A stretch of DNA of 64,000 nt from Avoscillospira_A sp052117125. Lineage in GTDB: Bacteria > Bacillota > Clostridia > Oscillospirales > Oscillospiraceae. Location: positions 62,001 to 126,000 of the forward strand of contig NZ_JBQKJT010000009.1 in assembly GCF_052117125.1 (NCBI RefSeq), written 5' to 3'. Below are positions 50,538 through 59,795 of the stretch, piece after piece. Both the position numbers and the translations under genes were made by a program. Positions within the stretch are counted from its first letter, which is position 1; each line of letters begins with the position of its first letter. Under the pieces are notes generated by a model, which had not been told where the DNA came from, made no database searches, and saw nothing but the letters and a program-made list of their open reading frames with translations.

Positions 50538-51451
50538 AACAAACGATGATGACATGGATGCTGACGGTACTGGTGGCGGCGGTGCCCTTGACCGGCTGCA
50601 CCGGGATTCCGGCCGAGGATCAGCCGCAGCAGACGATAAGCGGAGATCTGGTGGGCGGCACGTTTTCTGCCGATGAAGTTCCGGCCTACAGCGACGCGGC
50701 CTATGTGGCAATCCACGACAACGTACCATATTTTACGGAAGGGGATTTGACCACGGACTCTTATGAGTCCTACAGCCCGCTGGACGCCTTGGGGCGCTGC
50801 GGCGTGGCCATGGCGTCGGTGGGCCAGGACCTGATGCCTACAGAGGATCGGGGCTCCATTGGCCAAGTGAAGCCCTCCGGCTGGCAAACGGTGAAATATG
50901 ACATTGTGGACGGCAAATATCTCTATAACCGCTGTCATCTGCTGGGATATCAGCTGACGGGTGAGAACGCCAACGAGGAGAATCTCATCACCGGTACCCG
51001 GTATTTGAATATCGAGGGAATGTTGCCCTTTGAAAACATGGTGGCCGACTATGTGCAGGAGACGGACAACCACGTGCTGTACCGGGTGACGCCGGTGTTC
51101 ACCGATGCCAATTTGGTGGCGGACGGTGTTTTGATGGAAGGATGGTCCGTGGAGGATGGGGGAGAGGGCGTCTGCTTCTGTGTCTACGCCTATAACGTTC
51201 AACCCGGCATTACCATCAATTATGCCACAGGAGACAGCTGGCTCAGCGAGGAGGGTGCTCCGGCGGAGGAACCGGCAGAGGAGGACCCCCAGGGCACGGC
51301 ATACGTTTTGAATACCAACAGCATGAAATTCCATTACCCGGACTGCTCCAGCGCGGCGGATATCGGTCCAGAGAACCGGAAGGAGTACACCGGCACCCGG
51401 GAGGAGCTGGTGGCACAGGGCTACAGCCCCTGCGGCCGCTGTAAGCCATAA
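50534..51451 (+). CDS. Lipoprotein DNA/RNA non-specific endonuclease (EndA-like)
   Basis: 305-residue exported nuclease. Residues 1-22 are a lipoprotein signal (MKQTMMTWMLTVLVAAVPLT then GC). The beta-beta-alpha-metal nuclease core has YLYNRCHLLGYQLTGENANE near residue 134 (His catalytic) and NLITGTRYLNIEG with the metal-binding Asn just before. The last ~50 residues are a separate small Cys/His module (KFHYPDCSSA ... YSPCGRCKP, near 270-305) seen at the end of many secreted nucleases. It would degrade extracellular DNA for nutrients or uptake. Controlled with the Fur-like regulator. Confidence 0.92.
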   Translation: MKQTMMTWMLTVLVAAVPLTGCTGIPAEDQPQQTISGDLVGGTFSADEVPAYSDAAYVAIHDNVPYFTEGDLTTDSYESYSPLDALGRCGVAMASVGQDLMPTEDRGSIGQVKPSGWQTVKYDIVDGKYLYNRCHLLGYQLTGENANEENLITGTRYLNIEGMLPFENMVADYVQETDNHVLYRVTPVFTDANLVADGVLMEGWSVEDGGEGVCFCVYAYNVQPGITINYATGDSWLSEEGAPAEEPAEEDPQGTAYVLNTNSMKFHYPDCSSAADIGPENRKEYTGTREELVAQGYSPCGRCKP

Positions 51452-51466
51452 TAATTCATAAAATGT

Positions 51467-51507
51467 AAAAAACACCGAAGTTTCTAAGGAGACTTCGGTG
51501 TTTTTTT
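51467..51507. terminator. Bidirectional terminator between nuclease and AbgT genes
   Basis: Stem AAAAAACACCGAAGT with ACTTCGGTGTTTTTT; A-run on one side and T-run on the other serve both convergent genes. Confidence 0.9.
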
Positions 51508-51514
51508 GCAGATA

Positions 51515-53074
51515 TCACAGATGGACGCCGGTGCCGACGCCGATGGGCAGGCCCAGAGTGAGCCAGAGCACAAAGGTGATGGTCCAGAACACCAGGAAAA
51601 AAATGCTGTAGGGCAGCATAGTGGCGGTGATGGTGCCGATACCGGCTTTTTTGTCGTAGCGCTGGGCAAAGGTGACAATGACAGCAAAATACGTCATCAG
51701 GGGGGTGATGATGTTGGTGCTGGAATCACCGATGCGGTACGCAAGTTGACACAGCTCCGGCCGGTACCCCAGCAGCATAAACATGGGGACAAATACCGGG
51801 GCCAGGATGTTCCATTTGGCGGAGGCGGAGCCCATAAACAGGTTCATAAAGGCCGAGAACAGAATAAAGACCACAATCAGGGGAATCAGGCCGATATTGG
51901 CATCCTGGAGGAAGGCGGCGCCGCTGAGGGCGATGATGGTGCCCAGCCTGGTGTAATTGAAATAGTTGATAAACTGAGCAGAGACAAAGGCCAGGGCCAG
52001 GAAAGAACCCATGGAGGCCATGGACTTGCTCATGGCGCCGCATACGGCGTGGTGGTTGGGAAAGGTGCCGACGGTGCGGCCGAATGCCACACCAGGCAGG
52101 AAGAACAGCAGAGCGATCAGGACCACAATGCCGTCCACAAAGGGGGACGCCTTGCCCAGCAGTTCACCGGCCTCGTTGCGGAAGAACGAACCGGAGGGGA
52201 GACAGAGTGCAGCGACCAATAGCAGATAGACCGCCATGACGATACCGGCCCGGCGCAGGCCCTTTTTTTCCAAAGCGGTGACCGTGGTCAGGGAGTCATC
52301 CTCCTCGGCCGGCACATGGCCGCCAAAGGCCGCCAGACGGGGCTCCACAATCTTGTCGGTAACGATGGTACCGAGTACCATAATTAACACCGTGGAGAAA
52401 CAGAGGAAATAGTAATTGCCCATGACGTTGACATGGTAGGAGGGGTCAATGAGGTGGGCCGCTGTTTGGGAGATGCCCACCAGCAGAGGGTCCAGGGTAC
52501 CGATGAGCAGATTGGCCGAAAAGCCGCCGGACACACCGGCAAAGGCGGCGGCCAGACCAGCCATGGGATGACGGCCATAGGCCCGGAAGACCATGGCGCC
52601 CAGGGGGATCAAAATGACGTAGCCCGCGTCGGAGGCGACATTGGACATGACGCCGAGGAAGACCACCACAGGGGTAATCAGCCGCTTGGGGGTCGCCTGT
52701 ACCGTGCGTTTCAACAGGGCGTTGACCAGGCCGGAGTGCTCCGCCACGCCCACACCCAGCATGGCCACCAGCACCATGCCCAGGGGAGCGTAGCTGGTAA
52801 AATTTTGGACGGCGTTGCTGAAGATGTAGGACAGACCGTCTTTGGTCAACAGACTGACCGCCCTAACGGTGGTGACTTTCAGCTCGCCGCCGGACACCAG
52901 TTCACCGGTGGCCGAAACGCCTAGGGCGGCGCAGACGGCGGAAATGAGGATGATCAGCAGAGCCAGCATGGCAAACAGGGCGACGGGGTGGGGCAGCTTG
53001 TTGCCCACAGCCTCGATGCCATTGAGCCAACGGTTGTAGAGACTGATCTTATTGGAAGAATTCTTATCAGACAT
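51515..53074 (-). CDS. AbgT family transporter
   Basis: 519-residue polytopic membrane protein of the AbgT family (p-aminobenzoyl-glutamate uptake or sulfonamide efflux). About 11-13 hydrophobic helices; motifs are NKLPHPVALFAMLALLIILI near residue 25, APLGMVLVAMLGVGVAEHSG near residue 95, NVASDAGYVILIPLGAMVF near residue 144, and GSASAKWNILAPVFVPMFML near residue 413. Substrate direction is not shown by sequence. GGTGAGAG precedes ATG 53074. The upstream gap (53075-53346) contains the terminator of the kdgK gene and no clear promoter. Confidence 0.93.
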   Translation of the reverse strand: MSDKNSSNKISLYNRWLNGIEAVGNKLPHPVALFAMLALLIILISAVCAALGVSATGELVSGGELKVTTVRAVSLLTKDGLSYIFSNAVQNFTSYAPLGMVLVAMLGVGVAEHSGLVNALLKRTVQATPKRLITPVVVFLGVMSNVASDAGYVILIPLGAMVFRAYGRHPMAGLAAAFAGVSGGFSANLLIGTLDPLLVGISQTAAHLIDPSYHVNVMGNYYFLCFSTVLIMVLGTIVTDKIVEPRLAAFGGHVPAEEDDSLTTVTALEKKGLRRAGIVMAVYLLLVAALCLPSGSFFRNEAGELLGKASPFVDGIVVLIALLFFLPGVAFGRTVGTFPNHHAVCGAMSKSMASMGSFLALAFVSAQFINYFNYTRLGTIIALSGAAFLQDANIGLIPLIVVFILFSAFMNLFMGSASAKWNILAPVFVPMFMLLGYRPELCQLAYRIGDSSTNIITPLMTYFAVIVTFAQRYDKKAGIGTITATMLPYSIFFLVFWTITFVLWLTLGLPIGVGTGVHL

Positions 53075-53255
53075 TCTCTCTCACCTTGCAATATAGGATA
53101 TCCCGGTTTTTCAAGTCGGGACTCGGCAATCATAGTTTGGCGCTGAAAAAATAGCATTCTTTCACAAATCCCATCTAAGATTTCGGAGAAACAGCCAAAG
53201 GAAAGACGAGTAAGTTGTTGATATTGTTGTTCCCCAAATCGCGGTACCTATACCC

Positions 53256-53286
53256 AAAAAGGGCCCGCACCAGATGGTGCGGGCTC
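53256..53286 (-). terminator. Terminator after kdgK
   Basis: 12-bp GC-rich stem (CCCGCACCA/TGGTGCGGG core, 53261-53286) followed on the minus strand by TTTTTGG. Nearly the same palindrome terminates the pyruvate:ferredoxin oxidoreductase gene at 56126-56151. Confidence 0.85.
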
Positions 53287-53346
53287 CAAGATGATTGAGA
53301 AAAATATGTAGAGGGCTCGGATAGAGACTGTCAACGCGTTTCTGTC

Positions 53347-54368
53347 TTACCGCCGTACGCGGCCAGAGCAGTCTCCTGCTGCCAGCTTTTCCACTTCAGC
53401 TACAGAGACACGGTTGTAGTCACCCTCAACAGAGTGCTTGAGTGCGGAAGCAGCTACGGCAAACTCAATGGCGTCTTGGGGGGATTTGCCTTGCAAGAAC
53501 GCATAGATCAAACCGCCGCCGAAGCTATCCCCACCGCCGACACGATCAACAATGTGCAGATGGTATTCTTTGGAGAAGTAGCATGACTGACCGTCATACG
53601 CATACCCGCCCAATGATTGTCACTGGCGGATAGTGAGGTGCGCAACGTGATGGCTACCGCTTCAAAATGGAACCGTTCGGCCAGCTGCTGCGCCACACTT
53701 CGATAGCCATCCTTATTCAGTTTCCCACCATAAATGTCGGTCTCTGCTGCTTCAATGCCGAACACATCCTTGGCATCTTCTTCATTGGAAATACAGATAT
53801 CCACATACTGACACAAATCGCTCATTGCTGTGCGAGCCGCTTCGCGGGTCCACAGCTTGCCGCGATAGTTCAAGTCACAGGAAACTTTGACACCATGGGC
53901 TTTTGCGGCAGTACAGGCGGCTTTGCAGATCTCCACCAGATGGCCGCCCAGAGCCGGTGTGATACCGGTAAAATGGAACCAGTCGGCGTCGGCGAAAATG
54001 ACGTCCCAATTGAAATCTTCAGGGGAGGCATCTGCAATGGCAGAGTGAGCGCGGTCATAAATACAGACGCTGCCGCGTTGGGAAGCGCCCTTTTCCAGAT
54101 AGTAGATGCCCACCCGATCGCCACCGCGGACAATCCGGCTGGTATCTACACCGAAATAGCGCAGGGAATCAATGGCAGCCTGTCCAATGGCATGACACGG
54201 CAGTTTTGTCACATAGACACTGTCAACGCCATAGTTGGCCAGGGAAACGGCGACATTGGCTTCGCCGCCGCCAAAGGTGGCCTGCATCTGATCATTTTGG
54301 AAAAAACGATAGTACCCGTTGGGGGCCAGGCGCAGCATCAGCTCTCCGAATGTTACAACTTTAGCCAT
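53347..54368 (-). pseudogene. kdgK: 2-dehydro-3-deoxygluconokinase, single-base frameshift
   Basis: Sugar kinase of the PfkB type that phosphorylates 2-keto-3-deoxygluconate before the aldolase encoded next door. The 5' part (54368 down to about 53612) has VVTFGELMLRLAPNGYYRFF, the GGGEANVAVSLA loop near residue 34 and SCDLNYRGKLW near residue 163. The 3' part, in another frame (53613-53347), has VDRVGGGDSFGGGLIYAFLQ, the catalytic Asp and nucleotide loop. They join if one G is added to the GGG at 53609-53611, giving NHWGGYAYDG. So the gene is whole but for a one-base deletion, or a sequencing error. Intact, it would be about 340 residues. Confidence 0.88.
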
Positions 54369-55008
54369 GGGAGCGGACCTCCTTTACAATTTGGACGGAT
54401 GCTTTGCACAGATCAGTGATCTCAGACCATTTTTGACCATCAATCAGTTCAGAGGTAACCATATAGGAGCCGCCGCAGGCGCAGATGGCAGGGCAGGAGA
54501 GATATTCCCGCAGATTTTTCAGAGAGATACCGCCGGTAGGCATAATGCGGAACATGGGGAACGGTGCGCTCATGGCTTTGATTTTTGCCAAACCGCCGGA
54601 TTGCTCCGCGGGAAAAAACTTGAGGACCTCCAGTCCCAGACGGTGGGCGGTATGGTAGTCACTGGGGGTTGTGCAGCCAGGGAAAATGGCGATGCCCTTC
54701 TTTTGGCAATACTGTACCAGCTGTGCATCGAGACCGGGCGTTACAATAAACTGCGCACCGGCAGCCAGAGCCGCATCCACCTGCGCTTCGGTCAAAACGG
54801 TACCGGCGCCCACAAGCATATCCGGATAGGCCTGGACCATGGCGGCAATGGCGTCGGCGGCACCGGCAGCACGGAAGGTGACCTCTGCCACAGGAAGCCC
54901 GCCGGCAATCAATGCCTGTGCCAGCGGTATGGCATCCCGTTGAGGATGATGCAATTGGATGACTGGAACGACGCCAAGTGTGGTAATGCGCAGTGCAATG
55001 GAATCCAT
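54361..55008 (-). CDS. eda: KDPG aldolase (2-dehydro-3-deoxy-phosphogluconate aldolase)
   Basis: 215-residue class I aldolase that splits KDPG to pyruvate and glyceraldehyde 3-phosphate. The catalytic Glu lies in VAEVTFRAAGA near residue 42; the Schiff-base lysine in LEVLKFFPAEQSGG near residue 130; GAGTVLTEAQVDAALAAGAQ and IMPTGGISLKNL are typical. GGAGGG precedes ATG 55008. It overlaps kdgK by 8 bp and faces the IclR regulator across two operators. Confidence 0.95.
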   Translation of the reverse strand: MDSIALRITTLGVVPVIQLHHPQRDAIPLAQALIAGGLPVAEVTFRAAGAADAIAAMVQAYPDMLVGAGTVLTEAQVDAALAAGAQFIVTPGLDAQLVQYCQKKGIAIFPGCTTPSDYHTAHRLGLEVLKFFPAEQSGGLAKIKAMSAPFPMFRIMPTGGISLKNLREYLSCPAICACGGSYMVTSELIDGQKWSEITDLCKASVQIVKEVRSHG

Positions 55009-55023
55009 AAAAAACCCTCCTAT

Positions 55024-55166
55024 GTTTTATATTATAAAACAGCGTTTTATATTTTAGCTTATTATAAGCACGATTTTGTAGAATTGCAAGGTTGTATCGT
55101 TAGAAAAAACGTTGCAAATTTTGTGAGATTTCCTATAATAAGAGTATCTGTTTTATATAATGAAAC
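55024..55166. promoter_or_regulatory. Divergent eda/iclR control region with 17-bp palindromic operators
   Basis: A perfect 17-bp palindrome (GTTTTATATTATAAAAC, 55024-55040) lies in the eda leader. A 15/17 match (GTTTTATATAATGAAAC, 55150-55166) lies before iclR, and a partial copy at 55044-55060. The eda promoter is TTGCAA (55084-55089, minus) and TATAAT (55061-55066) with a 17-bp spacer. The iclR promoter is TTGCAA (55112-55117) and TATAAT (55134-55139) with a 16-bp spacer. Binding at the sites would block both. Confidence 0.85.
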
Positions 55167-55179
55167 ATGGAGGGAGTTT

Positions 55180-55956
55180 ATGGCAGAGACACAAGGCGTT
55201 CAGTCGCTGGACCGAGCATTTGAGATTCTGGAACATCTGTGTGCTGTACCCGAGGGACTGGCGATTCGAGATTTGGTGGCACAGACCAAACTGAATAAAA
55301 GCACCATTCACCGAATGCTGCAGGCTATGATGCAGCGCGGCTATGTGCGGCAGGAGCCGGTCACTGGACGGTATTACATGACAACGAAACTCTGTACGCT
55401 TAGCAGCATGATTGTAGACGGATTGGATTTGGTGCGGGTGGCACGGCATCCCATGGAGCAGCTGAGCCAGCAATTGCAGGAGACGGTACACCTGGTGATT
55501 CGCGAAGACACAGACATCGTCTATGTACATAAGGTGGAAGCGGTGTCCCACTCGGTCCGAATGGCGTCGCAGATTGGAATGCACCGGCCGTTGTATTGTA
55601 CGGCCAGTGGGAAAGCGATGCTCAGCTATATGACGGAGGAACAGGTGGCTTCGATTTGGCAGCGGAGTAACGTTCAGGCCTATACGGCAGCCACCATTGT
55701 TTCGCTGCCGGAGCTGCAACAGGACTTGGCAGAGTGCCGGAAACGGCGGTATGCATTGGATTTGGAGGAAAATGAGCCGGGGGTTCGCTGTATGGCCACG
55801 GCGATTCACGACCATATGGGAAAGGTATGTGGTGCACTGTCCGTCAGCGTTCCGCAGCAACATCCGCTGTTTCACGACATGGAGCAGTTAACGCAGCCGC
55901 TTTTACAGGCGGGCAGTACAATCGCAGGAATGATGGGATATTTCGGGTCAATGTGA
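55180..55956 (+). CDS. IclR family regulator (KdgR-like)
   Basis: 258-residue repressor. The winged HTH spans residues 1-70 (QSLDRAFEILEHLCAVPEGL, LNKSTIHRMLQAMMQRGYVR). The ligand-binding GAF-like domain has ETVHLVIREDTDIVYVHKVE near residue 104, HRPLYCTASGKAMLSYMTEE near residue 135, and CMATAIHDHMGKVCGALSVS near residue 204. GGAGG precedes ATG 55180. It is divergent from eda-kdgK and probably represses it until a hexuronate-derived ligand such as KDG is present (inference). Confidence 0.92.
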   Translation: MAETQGVQSLDRAFEILEHLCAVPEGLAIRDLVAQTKLNKSTIHRMLQAMMQRGYVRQEPVTGRYYMTTKLCTLSSMIVDGLDLVRVARHPMEQLSQQLQETVHLVIREDTDIVYVHKVEAVSHSVRMASQIGMHRPLYCTASGKAMLSYMTEEQVASIWQRSNVQAYTAATIVSLPELQQDLAECRKRRYALDLEENEPGVRCMATAIHDHMGKVCGALSVSVPQQHPLFHDMEQLTQPLLQAGSTIAGMMGYFGSM

Positions 55957-56010
55957 TTGGAACTTCTTTTCGGAGTGATTTACAACAGAGCACAAGTCAA
56001 ATCAAGCAAT

Positions 56011-56063
56011 GACAGACCGATACGCCGGCACAGAATTTTCATGTGCCGGCGTATCGGTCTGTC
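56011..56063. repeat. 22-bp perfect inverted repeat after the IclR gene
   Basis: 56011-56032 pairs perfectly with 56042-56063 around a 9-nt loop, 54 bp after the iclR stop. No T-run follows. It could end iclR transcripts, but the stem is much longer than an ordinary terminator. Confidence 0.75.
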
Positions 56064-56125
56064 AAACGTCTATACCTGGGAACCCGGCTGCGCTGCAAGC
56101 GCAGTTGGGTTTCTAGACAAATTGA

Positions 56126-56151
56126 GGGCCCGCACCACTTGGTGCGGGCCC
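56126..56151 (-). terminator. Terminator after pyruvate:ferredoxin oxidoreductase
   Basis: 12-bp perfect palindromic stem (56126-56137 with 56140-56151), followed on the minus strand by TCAATTTG. It closely resembles the kdgK terminator. Confidence 0.75.
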
Positions 56152-56181
56152 CATGTGTTATTTGCCGGAATGCGTTTGAAT

Positions 56182-59100
56182 TTACACCTCGTAGAGGGCC
56201 TTCAGACGCATCAGATGCTCGTAGCGCTCCTTGGCCAGCTCCTCGGACTTGGCGAAGAGCTCGGTGGCACGCTCGGGGAAGCTGCGGGTCAGGGAAGAGT
56301 AGCGGGCCTCGTTCATCAGGAACTCCTGGTAGCCGCCAGCGGGCTCCTTGGAATCCAGGGTGAAGGGGTTCTTGCCCTCGGCCTTCAGAGCGGGGTTGTA
56401 GCGGAACATGTTCCAGTAACCGCAGTCGACGGCACGCTTCATTTCCTTCTGGCAGTTCTGCATGCCGCCCTTGATGGAGTGCATCTCACAGGGAGCATAG
56501 CCGATGATCAGGGAAGGACCGTTGTAGGCCTCAGCCTCCGCAATGGCCTTCAGGGTCTGAGCGGGATCAGCGCCCATAGCCACCTGAGCAACATAGACGT
56601 AGCCATAGGTCATGGCAATCTCGGACAGGGACTTGGACTTGATGTCCTTACCGGCAGCGGCAAACTGTGCCACCTGGCCGATGTTGGAAGCCTTGGAAGC
56701 CTGACCGCCGGTGTTGGAGTACACCTGGGTGTCGAACACGAAGATGTTCACATCCTGGCCGCTGGCCAGCACATGGTCCACGCCGCCGAAGCCGATATCG
56801 TAGGCCCAGCCGTCGCCGCCGAAGATCCAGACGGACTTCTTGGCCAGGTACTCCTTATCCTGCAGGATCTCCTTAACGGTATCGCAGCAGACGTCGGACT
56901 CCAGGTTGGCGATCAGAGCCTTGGCAGCGGCGCCGTTGGCCTTCAGATCGGTCATGGTGTCCAGATAGTTCTTGCACAGGGTCTTGCGCTCCTCGTTGGA
57001 GGTCTTCTTCATAACCTCTCTGACCTTCTCAGCCAGACGGTTGCGGATGGCGGCCTGACCCAGCAGCATGCCGTAGCCGTGCTCGGCGTTGTCCTCGAAC
57101 AGGGAGTTGGACCAAGCGGGGCCCTTACCCTCGAAGTTGGTGCAGTAGGGGGAGGTAGCAGCGGGGCCGCCCCAGATGGAGGAACAGCCGGTGGCGTTGG
57201 AGATGTACATGCTCTCGCCGAACAGCTGGGTCACGAGGCGAGCGTAGCTGGTCTCGGCGCAGCCGGCGCAGGAGCCGGAGAACTCCAGCATGGGCTGGAG
57301 GAACTGGGACTCCTTGACGTTCTTGCTGGAGCCCATGTCGGCCTTGGGAGCCACCTTGGCAACCAGGTAGTTGAAAGCGTCCTGCTGAGCCAGCTCCTGC
57401 TCCTGAGGAACCATCTTCAGGGCCTGAACCTTCTCGGGGCAAGCGCCTGCACAGACGCCGCAGCCCATGCAGTCCATGGGCGAAATGCCAATGGCGAAGG
57501 AGTAAACACCCTTGCCCTTGCCGGCCTTGATGGGCACGATCTTGGTGGAGGCGGGAGCGTTCTTGGCCTCCTCCTCGGTCAGAGCGAAGGGACGGATGGC
57601 AGCGTGAGGACAGACATAGGCACAGTTGTTACACTGGATGCACTTGTTGGAATCCCAGGTGGGAACCATAACGGCAACGCCGCGCTTCTCGTAGGCGGAA
57701 GCGCCCTGCTCGAACTGGCCGTCCACATGGTCGACGAAAGCGGAGACAGGCAGGCTGTCGCCGTTCATGTTGGCAACGGGCAGGGTGATCTCCTTGACCA
57801 TCTTGACCAGCTCGGGCTTGCCTTCCAGCTTGTGCTCCACAGGAGCGTCGACGGCATTGGCCCAGTCAGCGGGCACGTCGATCTTGACGAAGGCGGTGGC
57901 GCCGGCGTCAATGGCCTTCCAGTTGGTTTCAACGACATCCATGCCCTTCTTCAGGTAGGACTTCTTGGCGGCTTCCTTCATGTACTCAATGGCCTGCTCC
58001 TGGGGCATGACCTTAGCCAGGGTGAAGAAAGCAGACTGCAGGATGGTGTTGGTACGCTTGCCCATGCCGATCTGAGCGGCCAGATCGATGGCGTTGATGG
58101 TGTACAGCTGGACGTTGTTCTCAGCGATATAACGCTTGGTCTCAGCGTTCAGGTGATGAGCCAGCTCCTCAGCGCTCCACTGGCAGTTGATCATGAACAC
58201 GCCGCCGGGCTTGACGTCGTTGACCATCTTGAAGCCCTTGGTGACGTAGGAGGGGTTGTGGCAGGCGACAAAGTCGGCCTTGTTGACGTAGTAAGGAGCA
58301 CGGATGGGGTGATCGCCAAAGCGCAGGTGGCTGATGGTCACGCCGCCGGTCTTCTTGGAGTCGTACTGGAAGTAAGCCTGCACGTACTTGTCGGTGTGGT
58401 CGCCGATGATCTTGATGGAGTTCTTGTTGGCGCCGACGGTGCCGTCGCCGCCCAGACCCCAGAACTTGCACTCGATGGTGCCCTCAGCAGCGGTGTTGGG
58501 GGCAGCGGTCTCGGGCAGGCTCAGGTGGGTGACATCGTCCACGATACCGATGGTGAACTGACGCTTGGGCTCGTCCTTCTTCAGCTCGTTGTAGACAGCG
58601 AACACGGAGGAGGGAGGAGTATCCTTGGAGCCCAGACCGTAACGACCGCCGACGATGGTAGCCTTGCGGCCGGCGTTGGCGAAAGCGGTCACGACATCCA
58701 GGTACAGGGGATCGCCCAGAGCGCCGGGCTCCTTGGTGCGGTCCATGACGGCGATCTTGGTAGCGGTGGTGGGGATGGCAGCCAGCAGCTTGTCGGCGCA
58801 GAAGGGACGGTACAGACGGACCTTTACCAGGCCGACCTTCTCACCGTGGGCGTTCATGTAGTCGATGACTTCCTCGGCCACGTCGCAGAAGGAACCCATG
58901 GCGATCAGAACGCGGTCCGCGTCGGGAGCGCCGTAGTAGTTGAACAGCTGATAATCGGTGCCCAGCTTGGCGTTGATCTTGCCCATGTACTCCTCGACGA
59001 TGGCAGGCAGAGCGTCGTAGTACTTGTTGCAGGCCTCACGATGCTGGAAGAAGATATCGCCGTTCTCGTGGGAACCGCGGGTGTTGGGATGCTCGGGGTT

Positions 59101-59724
59101 CAGAGCGTGCTTGCGGAACGCGTTGACGGCGTCCATGTCGCACATCTCCTTCAGGTCCTCGTAGTCCCAGATGGCGACCTTCTGGATCTCATGGGAGGTA
59201 CGGAAGCCATCGAAGAAGTTCACGAAGGGGACGCGGCCCTTGATGGCGGCCAGATGGGCCACGGGAGCCAGGTCCATGACCTCCTGCACGTTGCCCTCAG
59301 CCAGCATAGCAAAACCGGTCTGACGGCAGGCCATGACGTCGGAGTGGTCACCGAAGATGTTCAGGGCCTGAGCGGCAACAGTACGGGCGGAAACGTGGAA
59401 CACGGTGGGCAGCAGCTCACCGGCGATCTTGTACATGTTGGGGATCATCAGCAGCAGGCCCTGAGAAGCGGTGTAGGTGGTGGTCAGGGCGCCGGCGGCC
59501 AGGGAGCCGTGCACGGTACCGGCAGCACCGGCCTCGGACTGCATCTCAGCCACCTTGACGGTGGTGCCGAAGATGTTCTTAACGCCCTGGGCGGCCCACT
59601 GGTCGACGTAGTCAGCCATGGGGCTGGAAGGGGTGATGGGGTAGATGCCCGCCACTTCGGTAAAAGCGTACGACACATAGGCCGCAGCGTTGTTACCATC
59701 CATGGTTTTAAAATGTCTGGACAA
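56182..59724 (-). CDS. nifJ: Pyruvate:ferredoxin (flavodoxin) oxidoreductase
   Basis: 1180-residue single-chain enzyme that converts pyruvate and CoA to acetyl-CoA and CO2 while reducing ferredoxin. Domain order from the N-terminus: TPP domain I (AGIYPITPSSPMADYVDQW near residue 26), the middle domain (FWGLGGDGTVGANKNS near residue 422), two 4Fe-4S motifs (CIQCNNCAYVCPHAA near residue 690 and CMGCGVCAGACPEK near residue 748), and TPP domain II (SCAGCAETSYARLV near residue 815, FGGDGWAYDIGFGGVDH near residue 965, YSNTGGQASKASN). TTG 59724 follows AGGAGG by 9 bp. Codon use is strongly biased, as expected of a highly expressed gene. It probably provides the main ferredoxin reduction in fermentation. 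Confidence 0.97.
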   Translation of the reverse strand: MSRHFKTMDGNNAAAYVSYAFTEVAGIYPITPSSPMADYVDQWAAQGVKNIFGTTVKVAEMQSEAGAAGTVHGSLAAGALTTTYTASQGLLLMIPNMYKIAGELLPTVFHVSARTVAAQALNIFGDHSDVMACRQTGFAMLAEGNVQEVMDLAPVAHLAAIKGRVPFVNFFDGFRTSHEIQKVAIWDYEDLKEMCDMDAVNAFRKHALNPEHPNTRGSHENGDIFFQHREACNKYYDALPAIVEEYMGKINAKLGTDYQLFNYYGAPDADRVLIAMGSFCDVAEEVIDYMNAHGEKVGLVKVRLYRPFCADKLLAAIPTTATKIAVMDRTKEPGALGDPLYLDVVTAFANAGRKATIVGGRYGLGSKDTPPSSVFAVYNELKKDEPKRQFTIGIVDDVTHLSLPETAAPNTAAEGTIECKFWGLGGDGTVGANKNSIKIIGDHTDKYVQAYFQYDSKKTGGVTISHLRFGDHPIRAPYYVNKADFVACHNPSYVTKGFKMVNDVKPGGVFMINCQWSAEELAHHLNAETKRYIAENNVQLYTINAIDLAAQIGMGKRTNTILQSAFFTLAKVMPQEQAIEYMKEAAKKSYLKKGMDVVETNWKAIDAGATAFVKIDVPADWANAVDAPVEHKLEGKPELVKMVKEITLPVANMNGDSLPVSAFVDHVDGQFEQGASAYEKRGVAVMVPTWDSNKCIQCNNCAYVCPHAAIRPFALTEEEAKNAPASTKIVPIKAGKGKGVYSFAIGISPMDCMGCGVCAGACPEKVQALKMVPQEQELAQQDAFNYLVAKVAPKADMGSSKNVKESQFLQPMLEFSGSCAGCAETSYARLVTQLFGESMYISNATGCSSIWGGPAATSPYCTNFEGKGPAWSNSLFEDNAEHGYGMLLGQAAIRNRLAEKVREVMKKTSNEERKTLCKNYLDTMTDLKANGAAAKALIANLESDVCCDTVKEILQDKEYLAKKSVWIFGGDGWAYDIGFGGVDHVLASGQDVNIFVFDTQVYSNTGGQASKASNIGQVAQFAAAGKDIKSKSLSEIAMTYGYVYVAQVAMGADPAQTLKAIAEAEAYNGPSLIIGYAPCEMHSIKGGMQNCQKEMKRAVDCGYWNMFRYNPALKAEGKNPFTLDSKEPAGGYQEFLMNEARYSSLTRSFPERATELFAKSEELAKERYEHLMRLKALYEV

Positions 59725-59766
59725 CTTGATATACCTCCTAAAAGTATAGTAATCTCAATCGAATAC

Positions 59767-59795
59767 ATTCTAGCACACTTTTTCCCGGCTGTAAA
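59767..59795 (-). promoter_or_regulatory. nifJ promoter
   Basis: TTTACA (59790-59795) and TAGAAT (59767-59772) on the minus strand with a 17-bp spacer, about 40 bp before the start codon. Confidence 0.75.
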
